From: Bacteroidota bacterium
GTDB taxonomy: Bacteria > Bacteroidota > Bacteroidia > NS11-12g > UBA955
Assembly: GCA_030682255.1 (NCBI GenBank)
Contig: JAUXOK010000027.1
Span: forward strand, 186,001 to 250,000
Direction of reading: 5' to 3'
Length of the DNA: 64,000 nucleotides
The notes under the pieces were generated by a model, which ran no database searches, was not told where the DNA came from, and worked only from the letters and a program-made list of their open reading frames with translations. The position numbers and the translations under genes were made by a program. Shown one piece after another: positions 8,212-17,497 of this stretch (position 1 is the first letter of the stretch; every line of letters starts with the position of its first letter).

Positions 8212-9204
8212 CTATTTCGTGAATGCTTCTCCAGGTGCAAAAACAATCTTTTCTATCTTATTATTTACAGGGTCTAGAGAATTTAAGTAGCGGTAAATAG
8301 CTTTTAATTCAAGATCGGTCATTCTAGCAAATATTGCCCAAGGCATAGGCGTTCCTTTATGAACTCTGCCTCCACGCATCCTATTTATAAATGCCGTTTC
8401 GTTCCAGTTTGCCATGATTCCAGTTTCTTGATCTGGTGTCAGATTTGGCGTTACAAAGGAATATCCCTCTGTAAAATTATCGGGTAGGAAGTGGGTTCCT
8501 CCTGCAAATGGAGTTCCTATATAAGCACCTGTCTTAAAATCTCTTTCTGTATGACATCCATTACAATTTGCCACACTATTTGCTAAGTATGAACCGTATG
8601 CTATTGTTGAATCAATTTCAACTGATTTGGGAGGCGTACGCTTTGGTGCTTCGGGTTTAATCAATCCAAAAGCCATAATCGCCTTACCTAAAAAACTGAG
8701 TTCTGATGGTTCAACTTTATGTTTTACAGGCGCCTGAGAACGTAGAAATGAAATAATGGCAATCAAATCTTCATCGCTGAGTTCTTGAAATGGCATAAAA
8801 GGAAATACGCAGCCATTATTTTTATTAACCGAATATCGCAAAGATCTTGCTATTTCACCATCGCTCATCTTGCCAATACCTGTTTCCATATCTGGGGTAA
8901 TATTGGGGGCTCTAAAAGTGCCTGGAGGAATGCTTAATTCCCACCCACCACTGAGGGGCATTATTTTACCATTTTCGGCATCTTTCACTTGGTTCATAGG
9001 AACATGGCAAGATATGCAATGAGCTGGTCCAAATGCAAGGTGTTTACCTCTGGCAATTACAGCTGAATCGGTAGTTGCTTGAATGTTGGGCAAAGCAATA
9101 TCATACTTTTTATTCCATGTTAATTGCACAAAAGCAAATACACCAATAATCAGTAGGCTCAATAATAAGCCAGTCCATTTTAAAATTTTAATTGTAAGTT
9201 TCAT
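8212..9204 (-). CDS. Membrane-anchored dihaem cytochrome c
   Basis: The ATG at 9204 was chosen because it is followed at once by an N-terminal membrane anchor (about residues 7-28). An earlier in-frame start at 9270 would add 22 polar residues in front of it. The 330-residue product has two haem c motifs, CISCH (63-67) and CNGCH (214-218). Each is followed by a methionine candidate for the sixth haem ligand (MPFQELSDEDL and MPWAIFARMTD regions). It should face the periplasm and pass electrons between a dehydrogenase and the respiratory chain, as in the cytochrome subunits of alcohol and similar dehydrogenases. No dehydrogenase gene is adjacent, so the electron donor is unknown. Confidence 0.88.
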   Translation of the reverse strand: MKLTIKILKWTGLLLSLLIIGVFAFVQLTWNKKYDIALPNIQATTDSAVIARGKHLAFGPAHCISCHVPMNQVKDAENGKIMPLSGGWELSIPPGTFRAPNITPDMETGIGKMSDGEIARSLRYSVNKNNGCVFPFMPFQELSDEDLIAIISFLRSQAPVKHKVEPSELSFLGKAIMAFGLIKPEAPKRTPPKSVEIDSTIAYGSYLANSVANCNGCHTERDFKTGAYIGTPFAGGTHFLPDNFTEGYSFVTPNLTPDQETGIMANWNETAFINRMRGGRVHKGTPMPWAIFARMTDLELKAIYRYLNSLDPVNNKIEKIVFAPGEAFTK

Positions 9205-9659
9205 TTGATAGTTTGTTTTTGGTTTTAATGATATTTTATTGAATCGTTTGTCGTTATTGATGCATATCACTCAACTTATTTGCCAAGAACTTTTTCCTCC
9301 AAAAACTGCCCTAAAACAACCCAAAAAGAGGTAAGAGGCACTTTTTGTTGGTTTTTCTTATTATTTTAAGTTTAGTACTTGCAAATAAAAATTATTTATT
9401 TCAATTATCCAAATTTATTAAAATATTAGCACAGAGGCGCAAACAACCAAGCCTACAGTCAAGGGGCGCAGAGGACATTTTTAATTTTATCACTTTAATC
9501 CGATATTTATCGGAATGATTTTAAAATACCCAAACGATTGATTGGTTGGTGACACACATTAGTCATTGCTTTAGAATCATCAAAAGGGAAAAAGAGAATT
9601 TTGTTCTATTTCTGTATGTTCAAACTGACAGCAAAAGGTACTGCTAACCTTAATAAGTT
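9205..9659. other. Intergenic spacer without a gene
   Basis: About 450 bp with no supported coding region. The only structure seen is a 16-base hairpin at 9499-9514 (TCCGATA, two-base loop, TATCGGA), a form common in Bacteroidota intergenic DNA. It has no T-run on either side, so a terminator call is not justified. Confidence 0.6.
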
Positions 9660-10322
9660 TTATTTCTTGACTTCGTATTTGTTAGCCCATTTTATGATTA
9701 AGGGCGTGAAAATAAGTGTTGGTAAAAGCCAATAAACAAAATTTGGAATAGATTCGGGTAAGTATTTAGCATTTACCACTAAAAACGCTGTTGTTGAGGC
9801 AATAAAAGCACCAATCATCCTTTGTAAATGTTCTGAGAGCCAATAGTTCAAAAGATGTGATTTGCCACTGTAGTTTTTAAAATCATGTCTGACAAATAGC
9901 AGACCTATGGTACCAAAGGTAATAAAAACAAGTCCGAATAAGTTTGATTTCAGCAAACTCATTATCCCTATCCCTATAAACAAAAAAGCTGCAAGCATCA
10001 TTACAATTGTTAATATCCAATCAATTATTTTTGGTTTTTGATTTATATTAAGCATTTTTAAGTGTAGGTAGCTATAACCAGTTGCTACCATGTAAACTGT
10101 AAAAATCCCAACCATAAACAAAAAAAGACTAGGGTTTATTGTAGATAAAACGAGAGATGACAATCCAGCAGTAAGCATAGAAAAAAAGAATATCTTGCCA
10201 ACAATTTTATGTCTTGAGTCTCCTTTTTTAGCAATCATATTCAAAATGCCTGTCAATAGCCCTACAGCACCACCAGTGATATGTATTATCAAAAATATTC
10301 TAAATATTGTTTCCATTTTCAA
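9660..10322 (-). CDS. Multi-pass membrane protein, DUF2306-like
   Basis: The 220-residue protein is mostly hydrophobic, with about seven predicted membrane helices. Polar marks include HxxGGxxGLLTG near the N-terminus, SRHKIVGKIFF after helix 1, and WLSEHLQRMIGAFIASTTAF near residue 165. These histidine-containing motifs match what is seen in DUF2306-type proteins of unknown function. It is transcribed alone and leftward. A second Met lies two codons after the chosen start, so either could be used. No specific function can be inferred. Confidence 0.6.
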   Translation of the reverse strand: MKMETIFRIFLIIHITGGAVGLLTGILNMIAKKGDSRHKIVGKIFFFSMLTAGLSSLVLSTINPSLFLFMVGIFTVYMVATGYSYLHLKMLNINQKPKIIDWILTIVMMLAAFLFIGIGIMSLLKSNLFGLVFITFGTIGLLFVRHDFKNYSGKSHLLNYWLSEHLQRMIGAFIASTTAFLVVNAKYLPESIPNFVYWLLPTLIFTPLIIKWANKYEVKK

Positions 10323-10544
10323 TTTGGTTATTTGGACCGCAAACTTAATTATTCAAGATGTTCCCCTCACAAATACTCTCAAAAGCATCATTTCTCCAAA
10401 TGAAAATGGAGCTTTTTAAGGGTGATATTTCCTTGTTTTAAGTTTTGTTTCCGCAAATTAAACCCATTCCTTCCAAACCACCAAACACAAAAAAACGTCC
10501 GCATCAACGAACTGTTTTTACTCAGAAAGTATTCTAGCTTTTAA

Positions 10545-11062
10545 CTACTCAGGGGTTAACTCAAAATTGAATTCACCAATGCCATCCGGGGTTAAAGACA
10601 CAATGAAGGCAAAGGGCTGAAAGCCTATTGCCATGATGCTGACATTGGCAGATTCGTCTGCGGTGATGCCAATGTCCAACGTGTATTCATCAAGTGGATT
10701 GGTGTTAGTCATTAATGGCCCCAAACGGTTGTTGAACTTCAACATCGCATCGCCCACAGGCATAGAACCTACCGCACAGGTAACTACACACTCAAAATAG
10801 CGAATGATGTTGGGTCGGGAGTTGGTAAAATGGTGTTTACAACAAAGCCCCATTCCGACAAGGTTTGTTCGTTACCTTTGTAAATGCTCTGCAAAACACC
10901 CCATACTGCTCTCACATAGTTTACCAATGTGCCTTTAGTTTTACTGCTTTGGGTTTTGGTTCTGCCCATAGCCAAATTGCGATTTTCTAAGGCTTTTTTT
11001 ATCTAATGGCAAGTGTTCCGATTCATCGTGTTTGGTTTTGACAAGGTTATTTTGGCTGCCAT
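10545..11062 (-). pseudogene. Frameshifted relic of an unidentified ~180-residue protein
   Basis: Pieces in different frames join into one plausible protein on the minus strand. From about 11062 it reads MAAKIT, then VKTKHDESEHLPLDKK in a second frame, then ALENRNLAMGRTKTQSS continuing to TLSEWGFVVNT in a third step, and finally CAVGSMPVGDAMLKFNNRLG to GEFNFELTPE at the C-terminus. One frameshift lies in a run of A at about 11000; another lies around 10785-10850, where the frames overlap. I do not recognise the family. GC content and codon use in the C-terminal part look higher than in neighbours, so the gene may have been acquired and then decayed. Confidence 0.65.
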
Positions 11063-11117
11063 GTCAACCATGTTGATGCCAAATAAACACTGTTTACATC
11101 GTCTGCAGTGTGTTTTA

Positions 11118-12326
11118 TTAATTTGTTAAACTATTTTTTTTAAATATTTTTATAAAAAAAATTAAAAAAAATAACGAAAAAAGTAAAAAACAAAAAATGG
11201 GCAAAACATAAAGTGTGTCAATTTTTCCAATACAAAAAAACAGACACATCAAAAACAAAAGATTTCTTATTAGTTCATTTCTTTCGAATTTATGGTTTAT
11301 TGCATCTGTCAAAATTTTAGTTCCAGTAATCATTCCGGTTAAAAAAATTGCCGCTAATAATCCAAAAACAAAGGGGTTTAAGATATTTTTATAGACTAAA
11401 ATAAATAAAATCCCAAGTGAGGAACTAATGAATTGATAAAATCCATAAACTTTATGTAACTTGTTAGTCTCTACTTTCATTTTTAAAACAAGTTCTTCAT
11501 TTTTATTTAAATCATCCGGAATCCAATCTGGAGGCATGAACAATAATTTCAATTTATTTTTCCACGAAGCAATTCGTTTCATCATATTTAGTAAATAACG
11601 GTAATGCAAAAAGATAGCCTGAACGGGATCATTATCTTTATAATTTTCACTAATAATTCCATATACCACGGGCTCTGTCTCATCTTGAAAAGTTCCAAAT
11701 AATTTGTCCCAAATAACAAATGTAGAACCATAGTTTTTATCAATATACACATCATTTTTCCCATGATGAACTTTGTGTAAAGAAGGAGTAATAAAAATTG
11801 TTTCAAGCCATTTAATTTTCGGAAAATTTTGAGTATGTAAAAAGAAATCATAGATTCCTGAAATAATAAATGTGGTAAAAAGAACCGATGTAGAAAAACC
11901 TAAAATGGGTAAAATTCCCCAAAACAAAATACGATTTAATCCCTGAAAAGGAGAAGTTCTAAAACCATTTGTAAAATTAAAGTAACTTGAAGAGTGGTGG
12001 GTAACATGTCCTGCCCATAAAATATTAATCCGGTGAGAAAAACGATGATACCAGTATGAAACAAAATCAATGGCAACATAACATATAATCCAATGATACC
12101 AAGTGATTTTTAAGGTAAAAATTCGATAATTATCATACATGTAATCTAAAAATAAAATAAATAAAACAAAATGAGCCAGTGAAAAAATTTGATCAATTGC
12201 ACCTATAGACATGTTCATCAGAGTATTTTGTTTGGTAAATAAACCTTGTTTAGTTTTTCGGGACAAAAACCATTCTGAAAAAGCCAATAGCAAAAAAAGA
12301 GGAATGAAAAGAGCCAATGTATTCAT
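11118..12326 (-). CDS. Sterol desaturase / fatty acid hydroxylase family protein (long form)
   Basis: The ATG at 12326 gives a 402-residue protein that begins directly with a hydrophobic helix (MNTLALFIPLFLLL). An earlier in-frame start at 12365 adds only 13 residues. The eight-histidine di-iron pattern of the family is present: HRFSH, HVTHHSS and LHKVHHGKND. About six to eight membrane helices are predicted, including extra ones in the C-terminal 100 residues, which the related gene at 13424 lacks. The family uses O2 to hydroxylate or desaturate lipids such as sterols, carotenoids and fatty acids. The substrate is unknown. It diverges from the LysE-like gene across a 358-bp spacer. Confidence 0.85.
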   Translation of the reverse strand: MNTLALFIPLFLLLAFSEWFLSRKTKQGLFTKQNTLMNMSIGAIDQIFSLAHFVLFILFLDYMYDNYRIFTLKITWYHWIICYVAIDFVSYWYHRFSHRINILWAGHVTHHSSSYFNFTNGFRTSPFQGLNRILFWGILPILGFSTSVLFTTFIISGIYDFFLHTQNFPKIKWLETIFITPSLHKVHHGKNDVYIDKNYGSTFVIWDKLFGTFQDETEPVVYGIISENYKDNDPVQAIFLHYRYLLNMMKRIASWKNKLKLLFMPPDWIPDDLNKNEELVLKMKVETNKLHKVYGFYQFISSSLGILFILVYKNILNPFVFGLLAAIFLTGMITGTKILTDAINHKFERNELIRNLLFLMCLFFCIGKIDTLYVLPIFCFLLFSLFFLIFFIKIFKKNSLTN

Positions 12327-12684
12327 AATATTTTTGTGATATAAAAAATATTCAAAAATAAACAAGTCATTTCATTAAAACAATTTTTAGTTGGTACACA
12401 AAAGGATTTTAAAAATTATTTTTTCTTTTTTTCTGAAATATTTTAATTAAAAATTACTAAAACAAATAATGAACCTATAGATTTATACAAATTTTGCAAA
12501 TAATATTTTCCATACGGGTCAATAATGACAATAAATGCAAGTAACGTATTAATGCTTCATGTTTCTTAATTATTTATAGAATTATATTCAAATACTTTTG
12601 AATGCATAAAATGCTACTATACAGAGTGTATCAAAAATTAGCCTGTTGGTTTTTGCAAAAAAATAAAATTAAACTTGATTGCAT
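12327..12684. other. Divergent AT-rich spacer
   Basis: About 360 bp of very AT-rich DNA between the leftward desaturase and the rightward LysE-type gene. It must carry both promoters, but no convincing TTTG-N19-TAnnTTTG match, operator or RNA gene was found. Confidence 0.5.
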
Positions 12685-13296
12685 ATGGAAATTTTAACCC
12701 CCTTTGTCAATGGAATTATATTTGGTGTTCCTTTCTGTCTTGCAGCCGGTCCGGTTTTTTTTATCTTAATTTATGCTGGAGCCAACAGGGGATTGAGGCT
12801 TTCAATTGCATTTGCAACAGGTGTGTTACTTGGAGACCTTGTTTTGATATTAATTACTTTTTATTTCGTTCATTATATACAGGATTTTTTACTGCTTTAT
12901 ATGTATCCAATTAAAATGTTTATGTGTATATTTCTATTGTTGTTGAGTGGTTACACTTTTTATAAAAAGACCAATGTTAATACCAATCCGGTTACTCCAA
13001 AATACAATGTTGTGTTTCTCTTTTTTATATATGGATTTATTCTTGACGTATTTAACCCATCAAATGTGTTAATATGGGCTGGGGTTGCATCCTGCATGTT
13101 GCATTATAATAACTTACAACATATAGCTTTTTATTCTTCAAGCATGTTAACCATAGGTGCCTTGATGTTTTTATTGGCATTTTTATCTATTAAAATTAAA
13201 CCCTTTTTAGGTGTGAGATTTCTAAGGATATTTAATATTTGTTCTGGTTTGGTCTATTTAGTATCCTCAATAATTATATTGTTCTATTTAAAGTAA
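12685..13296 (+). CDS. LysE/RhtB family transporter
   Basis: This 203-residue protein has about six membrane helices. The family pattern is an early helix with a glycine/proline-rich turn (FCLAAGPVFFILIYAGANRG) followed by SIAFATGVLLGDLVLI. Members export amino acids and related metabolites; the substrate is not predictable. The ATG at 12685 is preferred over a TTG two codons upstream. It lies between two sterol-desaturase-family genes and on the same strand as the second. A 127-bp gap to that gene means co-transcription is possible but not certain. Confidence 0.8.
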   Translation: MEILTPFVNGIIFGVPFCLAAGPVFFILIYAGANRGLRLSIAFATGVLLGDLVLILITFYFVHYIQDFLLLYMYPIKMFMCIFLLLLSGYTFYKKTNVNTNPVTPKYNVVFLFFIYGFILDVFNPSNVLIWAGVASCMLHYNNLQHIAFYSSSMLTIGALMFLLAFLSIKIKPFLGVRFLRIFNICSGLVYLVSSIIILFYLK

Positions 13297-13423
13297 TGCA
13301 TACATAAACGACTGATACAATGCATGAGTGCAATAGAAAATAATTAAACCACATAAGTTGATTTCATTTCATAACATCAGTATAAATTCATTTCAAAGAA
13401 CATAAACCATCCAACTTTATTAT

Positions 13424-14269
13424 ATGCTAAATAGCCTTTTACAGACCAAAGAATCTATCCTGTTGCTTATTTCAACGCCCATTTATCTGGTATTAATTTT
13501 ACTAGAAATTGGTTTTAGTGTTTACCATCACAAAAATTTATACAAAATCAAAGATACAATCTTAAATATATATCTCAGCTCTTTAAATTTTACATTAGAT
13601 ATACTTTTAAGGGTATATGGTTTATTTATTTTGAATTATTTTTTCCAGTTTAAATTTATAGAGATAAAAAATGAATATGTTTATTGGTTTGTTTTGTTGG
13701 TTACACAAGATTTTATGTATTATTGGGAACACAGAGCGGACCACTTTATAAGACTTTTCTGGGCCGTTCATGTAACCCATCACAGCAGTCAATATTTTAA
13801 TTTAACAACTGGATTCCGCTCATCTGTTCTTCAGCCGCTTTATAGATTTGTGTATTTCATTCCTTTAGCTTTAATTGGCTTTTCAGCAGTTGATATTATG
13901 TTAATGTACGCAATTACACAAATTTACGGGATATTAATACATACAAAGACAATTCATAAATTGGGATTTTTAGAATACTTCATGGCAACGCCATCACATC
14001 ACAGAGTTCACCATGCGAGCAATACTATATACTTAGACAAAAATTTAGGTATGGTTTTTATTATTTGGGATAAACTCTTTAAAACATTTAAACAGGAAGA
14101 CGAAACCCTCCCTATAAAATATGGATTAACCAAGAATATTGAAACACCTTACCATCCAATTAAAATTATCACACATGAATGGAAAAGTCTCTTTGAAGAC
14201 ATTAAAAATGAAACAAGTTGGAAAAACAAATTTCTCATTCTAATTAAACCACCGGGTTGGAAACCTTAA
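13424..14269 (+). CDS. Sterol desaturase / fatty acid hydroxylase family protein (short form)
   Basis: The 281-residue integral membrane protein has the di-iron histidine clusters HRADH, HVTHHSSQYFN and SHHRVHHASN. It closely parallels the long-form protein at 11118-12326: both have YFN-TTGFR/TNGFR after the second cluster and LDKNLG or IDKNYG, then VIWDKLF, after the third. They are paralogues. The shared core ends with SWKNK-x9-PPGWKP or PPDWIP, where this protein stops and the other continues. It is presumed to hydroxylate or desaturate a membrane lipid. No carotenoid or hopanoid pathway genes are nearby to identify the substrate. Confidence 0.87.
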   Translation: MLNSLLQTKESILLLISTPIYLVLILLEIGFSVYHHKNLYKIKDTILNIYLSSLNFTLDILLRVYGLFILNYFFQFKFIEIKNEYVYWFVLLVTQDFMYYWEHRADHFIRLFWAVHVTHHSSQYFNLTTGFRSSVLQPLYRFVYFIPLALIGFSAVDIMLMYAITQIYGILIHTKTIHKLGFLEYFMATPSHHRVHHASNTIYLDKNLGMVFIIWDKLFKTFKQEDETLPIKYGLTKNIETPYHPIKIITHEWKSLFEDIKNETSWKNKFLILIKPPGWKP

Positions 14270-14520
14270 TATTAAGTCAGATTTGTACACGTTAATTTAA
14301 AAGAACACCAATTTAGACATAGTATAAATACAACCATCAGGTTTTACTCAAGATATACCCTGATGAATTGTGAGGTAATCGCTTCGCGCTTTCAAGTAAC
14401 CCGAATCCCTAAAATAAGCATATCAATACATCTGTATAAAAACTTCAGGAGCAAACTTCATTTTATTGTGCTGGTTTCGTATCATTAAGCTATTGTAGAT
14501 GTTGTTATTTTGAGCTAGAG

Positions 14521-14979
14521 ATGTCATCAAAACAAGTCCAAACAATGACCCACAAAAAAATATAAGAAGCCAACACCTACCTCAAAAAGCTATGGCAAGA
14601 AACCATCAATGTCGAAGTGAAAATGATGAGGGATGTGACATTATAGGATATTAAAAACATTTCAGATAATTCTGCAACATAGGTCATAAAAATATTAGCA
14701 GGCAAACTAATTAAATTCAATCAAACAGACATCGAAATTTTAATTAAACTTTCTTTTTCATATCCTCCCAGGGTAAGGGCACATTAAGGTTCTATTATTG
14801 AAGAAATTTTTGCAACAATATATGATCTATCTGATTTAAAAAATACTTTAAATCCAAATACTGTATATAAACTTAAAATAAAAGAATTAGATTTTCCCTC
14901 CATTAAAAACTGGAACATAAGATGGATTTACACCGAGATAAAAATGAATTTATATAAGCTGTTGATAATACTTCCATAG
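14521..14979 (+). pseudogene. Single-frame relic of an unidentified protein with four internal stops
   Basis: One frame of 153 codons runs from an ATG at 14521 to a TAG at 14977-14979. It is interrupted by four stops: after MTHKKI, after MMRDVTL, after SDNSAT and after PPRVRAH. Between them the translation is protein-like throughout, for example EANTYLKKLWQETINVEVKM, then KLSFSYPPRVRAH and IYDLSDLKNTLNPNTVYKLK. No frameshift is needed. The pattern suggests fairly recent inactivation by point mutations, several of them plausibly Gln codons turned into TAA or TAG. The family is not recognised. The rest of 14270-15130 holds nothing else supportable. Confidence 0.65.
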
Positions 14980-15130
14980 CAATGGGTATAATACCGAATA
15001 TACAAATAATATAGTCCATTTTATGCTTTGTATACTATTTTTAATAATGAAATATCCTCGTTTCTAATTTCTGTGTAGTAAATTCATCAGGATGATTACG
15101 GATCAAGTTAAATAGTTGCAAAAAAGGCAC

Positions 15131-15155
15131 AAAAAAACCTTCCATTCGGAAGGTT
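15131..15155 (-). terminator. Rho-independent terminator downstream of tRNA-Lys
   Basis: AACCTTCC (15136-15143) and GGAAGGTT (15148-15155) form an 8-bp stem around ATTC. The run of A at 15131-15137 reads as a T-run on the minus strand. It sits 10 bp beyond the 3' end of the tRNA gene. Confidence 0.8.
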
Positions 15156-15164
15156 CTTGTTTTG

Positions 15165-15237
15165 TGATCCCGCTGGGATTCGAACCCAGGACCACTACAT
15201 TAAAAGTGTAATGCTCTACCAGCTGAGCTACGGAATC
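15165..15237 (-). tRNA. tRNA-Lys (anticodon TTT)
   Basis: The minus strand folds into a complete 73-base cloverleaf. The acceptor arms are GATTCCG and CGGGATC, with one G-T pair. The D-arm contains GCTCAGCTGGTAGAGC. The anticodon loop is CTTTTAA, with anticodon TTT. The T-arm contains GGTTCGAATCC. The discriminator base is A, and CCA is not encoded, so it must be added afterwards. A terminator follows. The region around it holds two decayed genes, but the tRNA itself looks intact. Confidence 0.95.
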
Positions 15238-15317
15238 ATCCCTTTTTAAAGGTGGTGCAAATGTAATGTTAATTCTGTATTATTTCAAAGCTATTTGCAA
15301 AAAAAAACAAGTTTTTT

Positions 15318-16418
15318 TTAAACGTTGAATCTAAAATGCATACAATCACCATCTTCTACCACATATTCTTTGCCTTCAACACCCATTTTGCCTGCTTCTT
15401 TGATGGCAGTCTCAGATTTGTAATGTACATAATCGTTGTATTTGATCACTTCTGCTCTGATAAATCCTTTTTCAAAGTCGGTATGGATAACACCTGCTGC
15501 TTGTGGTGCTTTCATGCCTCGTGTAATTGTCCATGCTCTTACTTCTTTTTCGCCAACTGTAAAATAGGTGATGTAATTCAATATGCGGTATGCCGCTTTG
15601 ATTAATTTGGCTACACCACTTTCTTCTAAACCTAAGTCAGCTAAAAACACTGCACGTTCTTCTGCATCTTCTAATTCGGCTATTTCTGATTCAGCACCTG
15701 CACATATTACCAATACTTCAGAATTTTCTGCTTTGGCTATTTCTCTGATTTGATCAACCCAAGCATTGCCGTTTGGTAAACCTTGTTCATCTACATTGCA
15801 AACATATAAAACAGGTTTGGCTGTTAATAGATTTAAATCTGATGTTAATTCAATTTGCTCTTCAGTTAAAGTATCTAAAGTTCTTGCATTTAAACCTTTT
15901 TCTAGATGTGATTTTAGTTTTTCGCAAGCGTCTAATATTTTACCAGCTTCTTTATCACCCGCTTTAGCCATTTTAGCAGATTTAAGAATGGTTTTTTCAA
16001 CTGTGTCTAAATCTTTTAATTGTAACTCTGTGTCTATGATTTCTTTGTCTCTGATAGGGTTTACAGAACCATCCACATGGATGATGTTGTCATTTTCAAA
16101 ACATCTTAACACATGGATGATGGCATTGGTACTTTTAATGTTTCCTAAAAATTGATTGCCTAGTCCTTCGCCTTTGCTAGCACCTTTCACCAAACCTGCT
16201 ATATCTACAATTTCGACTGTAGCAGGTACAATACTTTGTGGTTTAGCGATTTGAGTTAAAACAGTTAAACGCTCATCTGGCACTGTGATTACGCCCACAT
16301 TGGGTTCGATGGTGCAAAAAGGAAAATTAGCTGCTTGGGCTTTGGCATTGCTAAGGCAATTAAACAAGGTAGACTTGCCAACATTAGGCAAACCAACTAT
16401 TCCGCATTGTAAAGACAT
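15318..16418 (-). CDS. ychF: Redox-regulated/ribosome-binding ATPase YchF (OBG-type)
   Basis: The 366-residue protein has the standard YchF length. The P-loop GLPNVGKST (9-17) and [17 protein letters not shown] switch region are at the N-terminus. The variant nucleotide-specificity loop (VCNVDE) gives the ATP preference of YchF. A helical hairpin and a C-terminal TGS domain follow, with [14 protein letters not shown] and [18 protein letters not shown]. It binds ribosomes and is implicated in stress and translation control. It has its own -7 motif 19-26 bp upstream (minus-strand TATTTTTG at 16444-16437), although murB lies only 62 bp upstream on the same strand. Confidence 0.97.
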   Translation of the reverse strand: MSLQCGIVGLPNVGKSTLFNCLSNAKAQAANFPFCTIEPNVGVITVPDERLTVLTQIAKPQSIVPATVEIVDIAGLVKGASKGEGLGNQFLGNIKSTNAIIHVLRCFENDNIIHVDGSVNPIRDKEIIDTELQLKDLDTVEKTILKSAKMAKAGDKEAGKILDACEKLKSHLEKGLNARTLDTLTEEQIELTSDLNLLTAKPVLYVCNVDEQGLPNGNAWVDQIREIAKAENSEVLVICAGAESEIAELEDAEERAVFLADLGLEESGVAKLIKAAYRILNYITYFTVGEKEVRAWTITRGMKAPQAAGVIHTDFEKGFIRAEVIKYNDYVHYKSETAIKEAGKMGVEGKEYVVEDGDCMHFRFNV

Positions 16419-16436
16419 ATGATTTTTTTAAGGCTG

Positions 16437-16444
16437 CAAAAATA
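16437..16444 (-). promoter_or_regulatory. Promoter -7 element for ychF
   Basis: The minus strand reads TATTTTTG, matching the Bacteroidota TAnnTTTG element, 19 bases before the ychF start. No clear TTTG lies at the expected -33 distance. Confidence 0.55.
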
Positions 16445-16480
16445 TCCTTTTTAGATGAACAATAAAAATGGAACTAAATA

Positions 16481-17494
16481 TTAAATAACATTCACTTCGG
16501 CTTCTAATTCAATATCAAATTGAGTTTTAACACTCTTAATGATTTCTTGGGCTAAATCCCAAACTTCATTGCCTGTGGCACCACCATAATTTACCAAAAC
16601 CAAGGCTTGCTTCTCATGACTGCCAGTGTTGCCTATGCGTTTGCCTTTCCATCCCGATTGTTCTATCAACCAAGCTGCAGGCACTTTGATGCCGTTTTCT
16701 TGTTCAAATCCTTTGATATGAGGATGCGTTAATTTCAACTTTTCAAAATGCTCAACAGTAATTTGTGGGTTTTTAAAAAAACTACCACTGTTGCCCAATA
16801 CTTTGGGGTCGGGTAATTTACTTTGTCTAATTGTTATTACAGCATCACTGATGTTTTTGATGCTAGCATTTTCTTTTTGAATGCCTTTTTCTGCTAAAAT
16901 AGTTTGTATGTCACCATATTCTGCAGAGATAACAGGTTGTTTTTGTAATAGGAGAGTAACAGAAAAAATAAAGTATTGATTTTTTAATTTTCTTTTAAAA
17001 ACACTTTCTCTGTAGCCAAATTCACATTGCGTTTTCTTAAAAACTTCTATTTCAAAAGTGTTTAAATTAAAAGCTTCTAGTTCGATAAAAACTTTTTCGA
17101 GTTCTACACCATAAGCACCAATATTTTGCATAGGGGCAGCACCAACAGTGCCAGGTATTAATGATAGATTTTCTATGCCTCCCCAATTTCTCTCAACACA
17201 ATACATCACCAATTTGTGCCAGTTTTCGCCACTGTATATTTTTAGCTTAACATATTCATCTGTTTCTTCTATGATTTCTTTGCCTTTGATGTTGTTTTTG
17301 ATGACTAATCCATCAAAATCTTTGGTAAACAACACATTGCTGCCACCACCCAAAAACATAAATTGCTCCAATTGATTTAGGGTTAATGTATCCTTTAATT
17401 CCTTTAAAGAATTTACCTCCGAAAACATCAAAGATTTTACATCTAAACCAAAGGTGTTATATGGTTTAAGTGATATGTGATGTTGAATATTCAA
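16481..17494 (-). CDS. murB: UDP-N-acetylenolpyruvoylglucosamine reductase MurB
   Basis: The 337-residue FAD enzyme reduces UDP-GlcNAc-enolpyruvate to UDP-MurNAc with NADPH, the second committed step of peptidoglycan precursor synthesis in the cytoplasm. FAD-binding motifs are FLGGGSNVLF and the SLIPGTVGAAPMQNIGAYG stretch. The catalytic serine lies in GNSGSFFKNP, and the C-terminal motif is HEKQALVLVNYGGATG. Length and the E. coli-like type I order with an extra loop are normal. It starts 3 bp after the hutU stop on the same strand, so its expression is probably tied to hutU, an unusual pairing. Confidence 0.97.
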   Translation of the reverse strand: MNIQHHISLKPYNTFGLDVKSLMFSEVNSLKELKDTLTLNQLEQFMFLGGGSNVLFTKDFDGLVIKNNIKGKEIIEETDEYVKLKIYSGENWHKLVMYCVERNWGGIENLSLIPGTVGAAPMQNIGAYGVELEKVFIELEAFNLNTFEIEVFKKTQCEFGYRESVFKRKLKNQYFIFSVTLLLQKQPVISAEYGDIQTILAEKGIQKENASIKNISDAVITIRQSKLPDPKVLGNSGSFFKNPQITVEHFEKLKLTHPHIKGFEQENGIKVPAAWLIEQSGWKGKRIGNTGSHEKQALVLVNYGGATGNEVWDLAQEIIKSVKTQFDIELEAEVNVI

Positions 17495-17497
17495 AAC

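Noticed and set aside
9421-9514. Repeat-like stretch with a CCGATA hairpin as a terminator
   Set aside because: No T-run follows on either strand and no gene ends there.
15165-15237. tRNA-Lys as an integration site for the accessory stretch to its side
   Set aside because: The tRNA 3' end is not duplicated within the window and no integrase is present.
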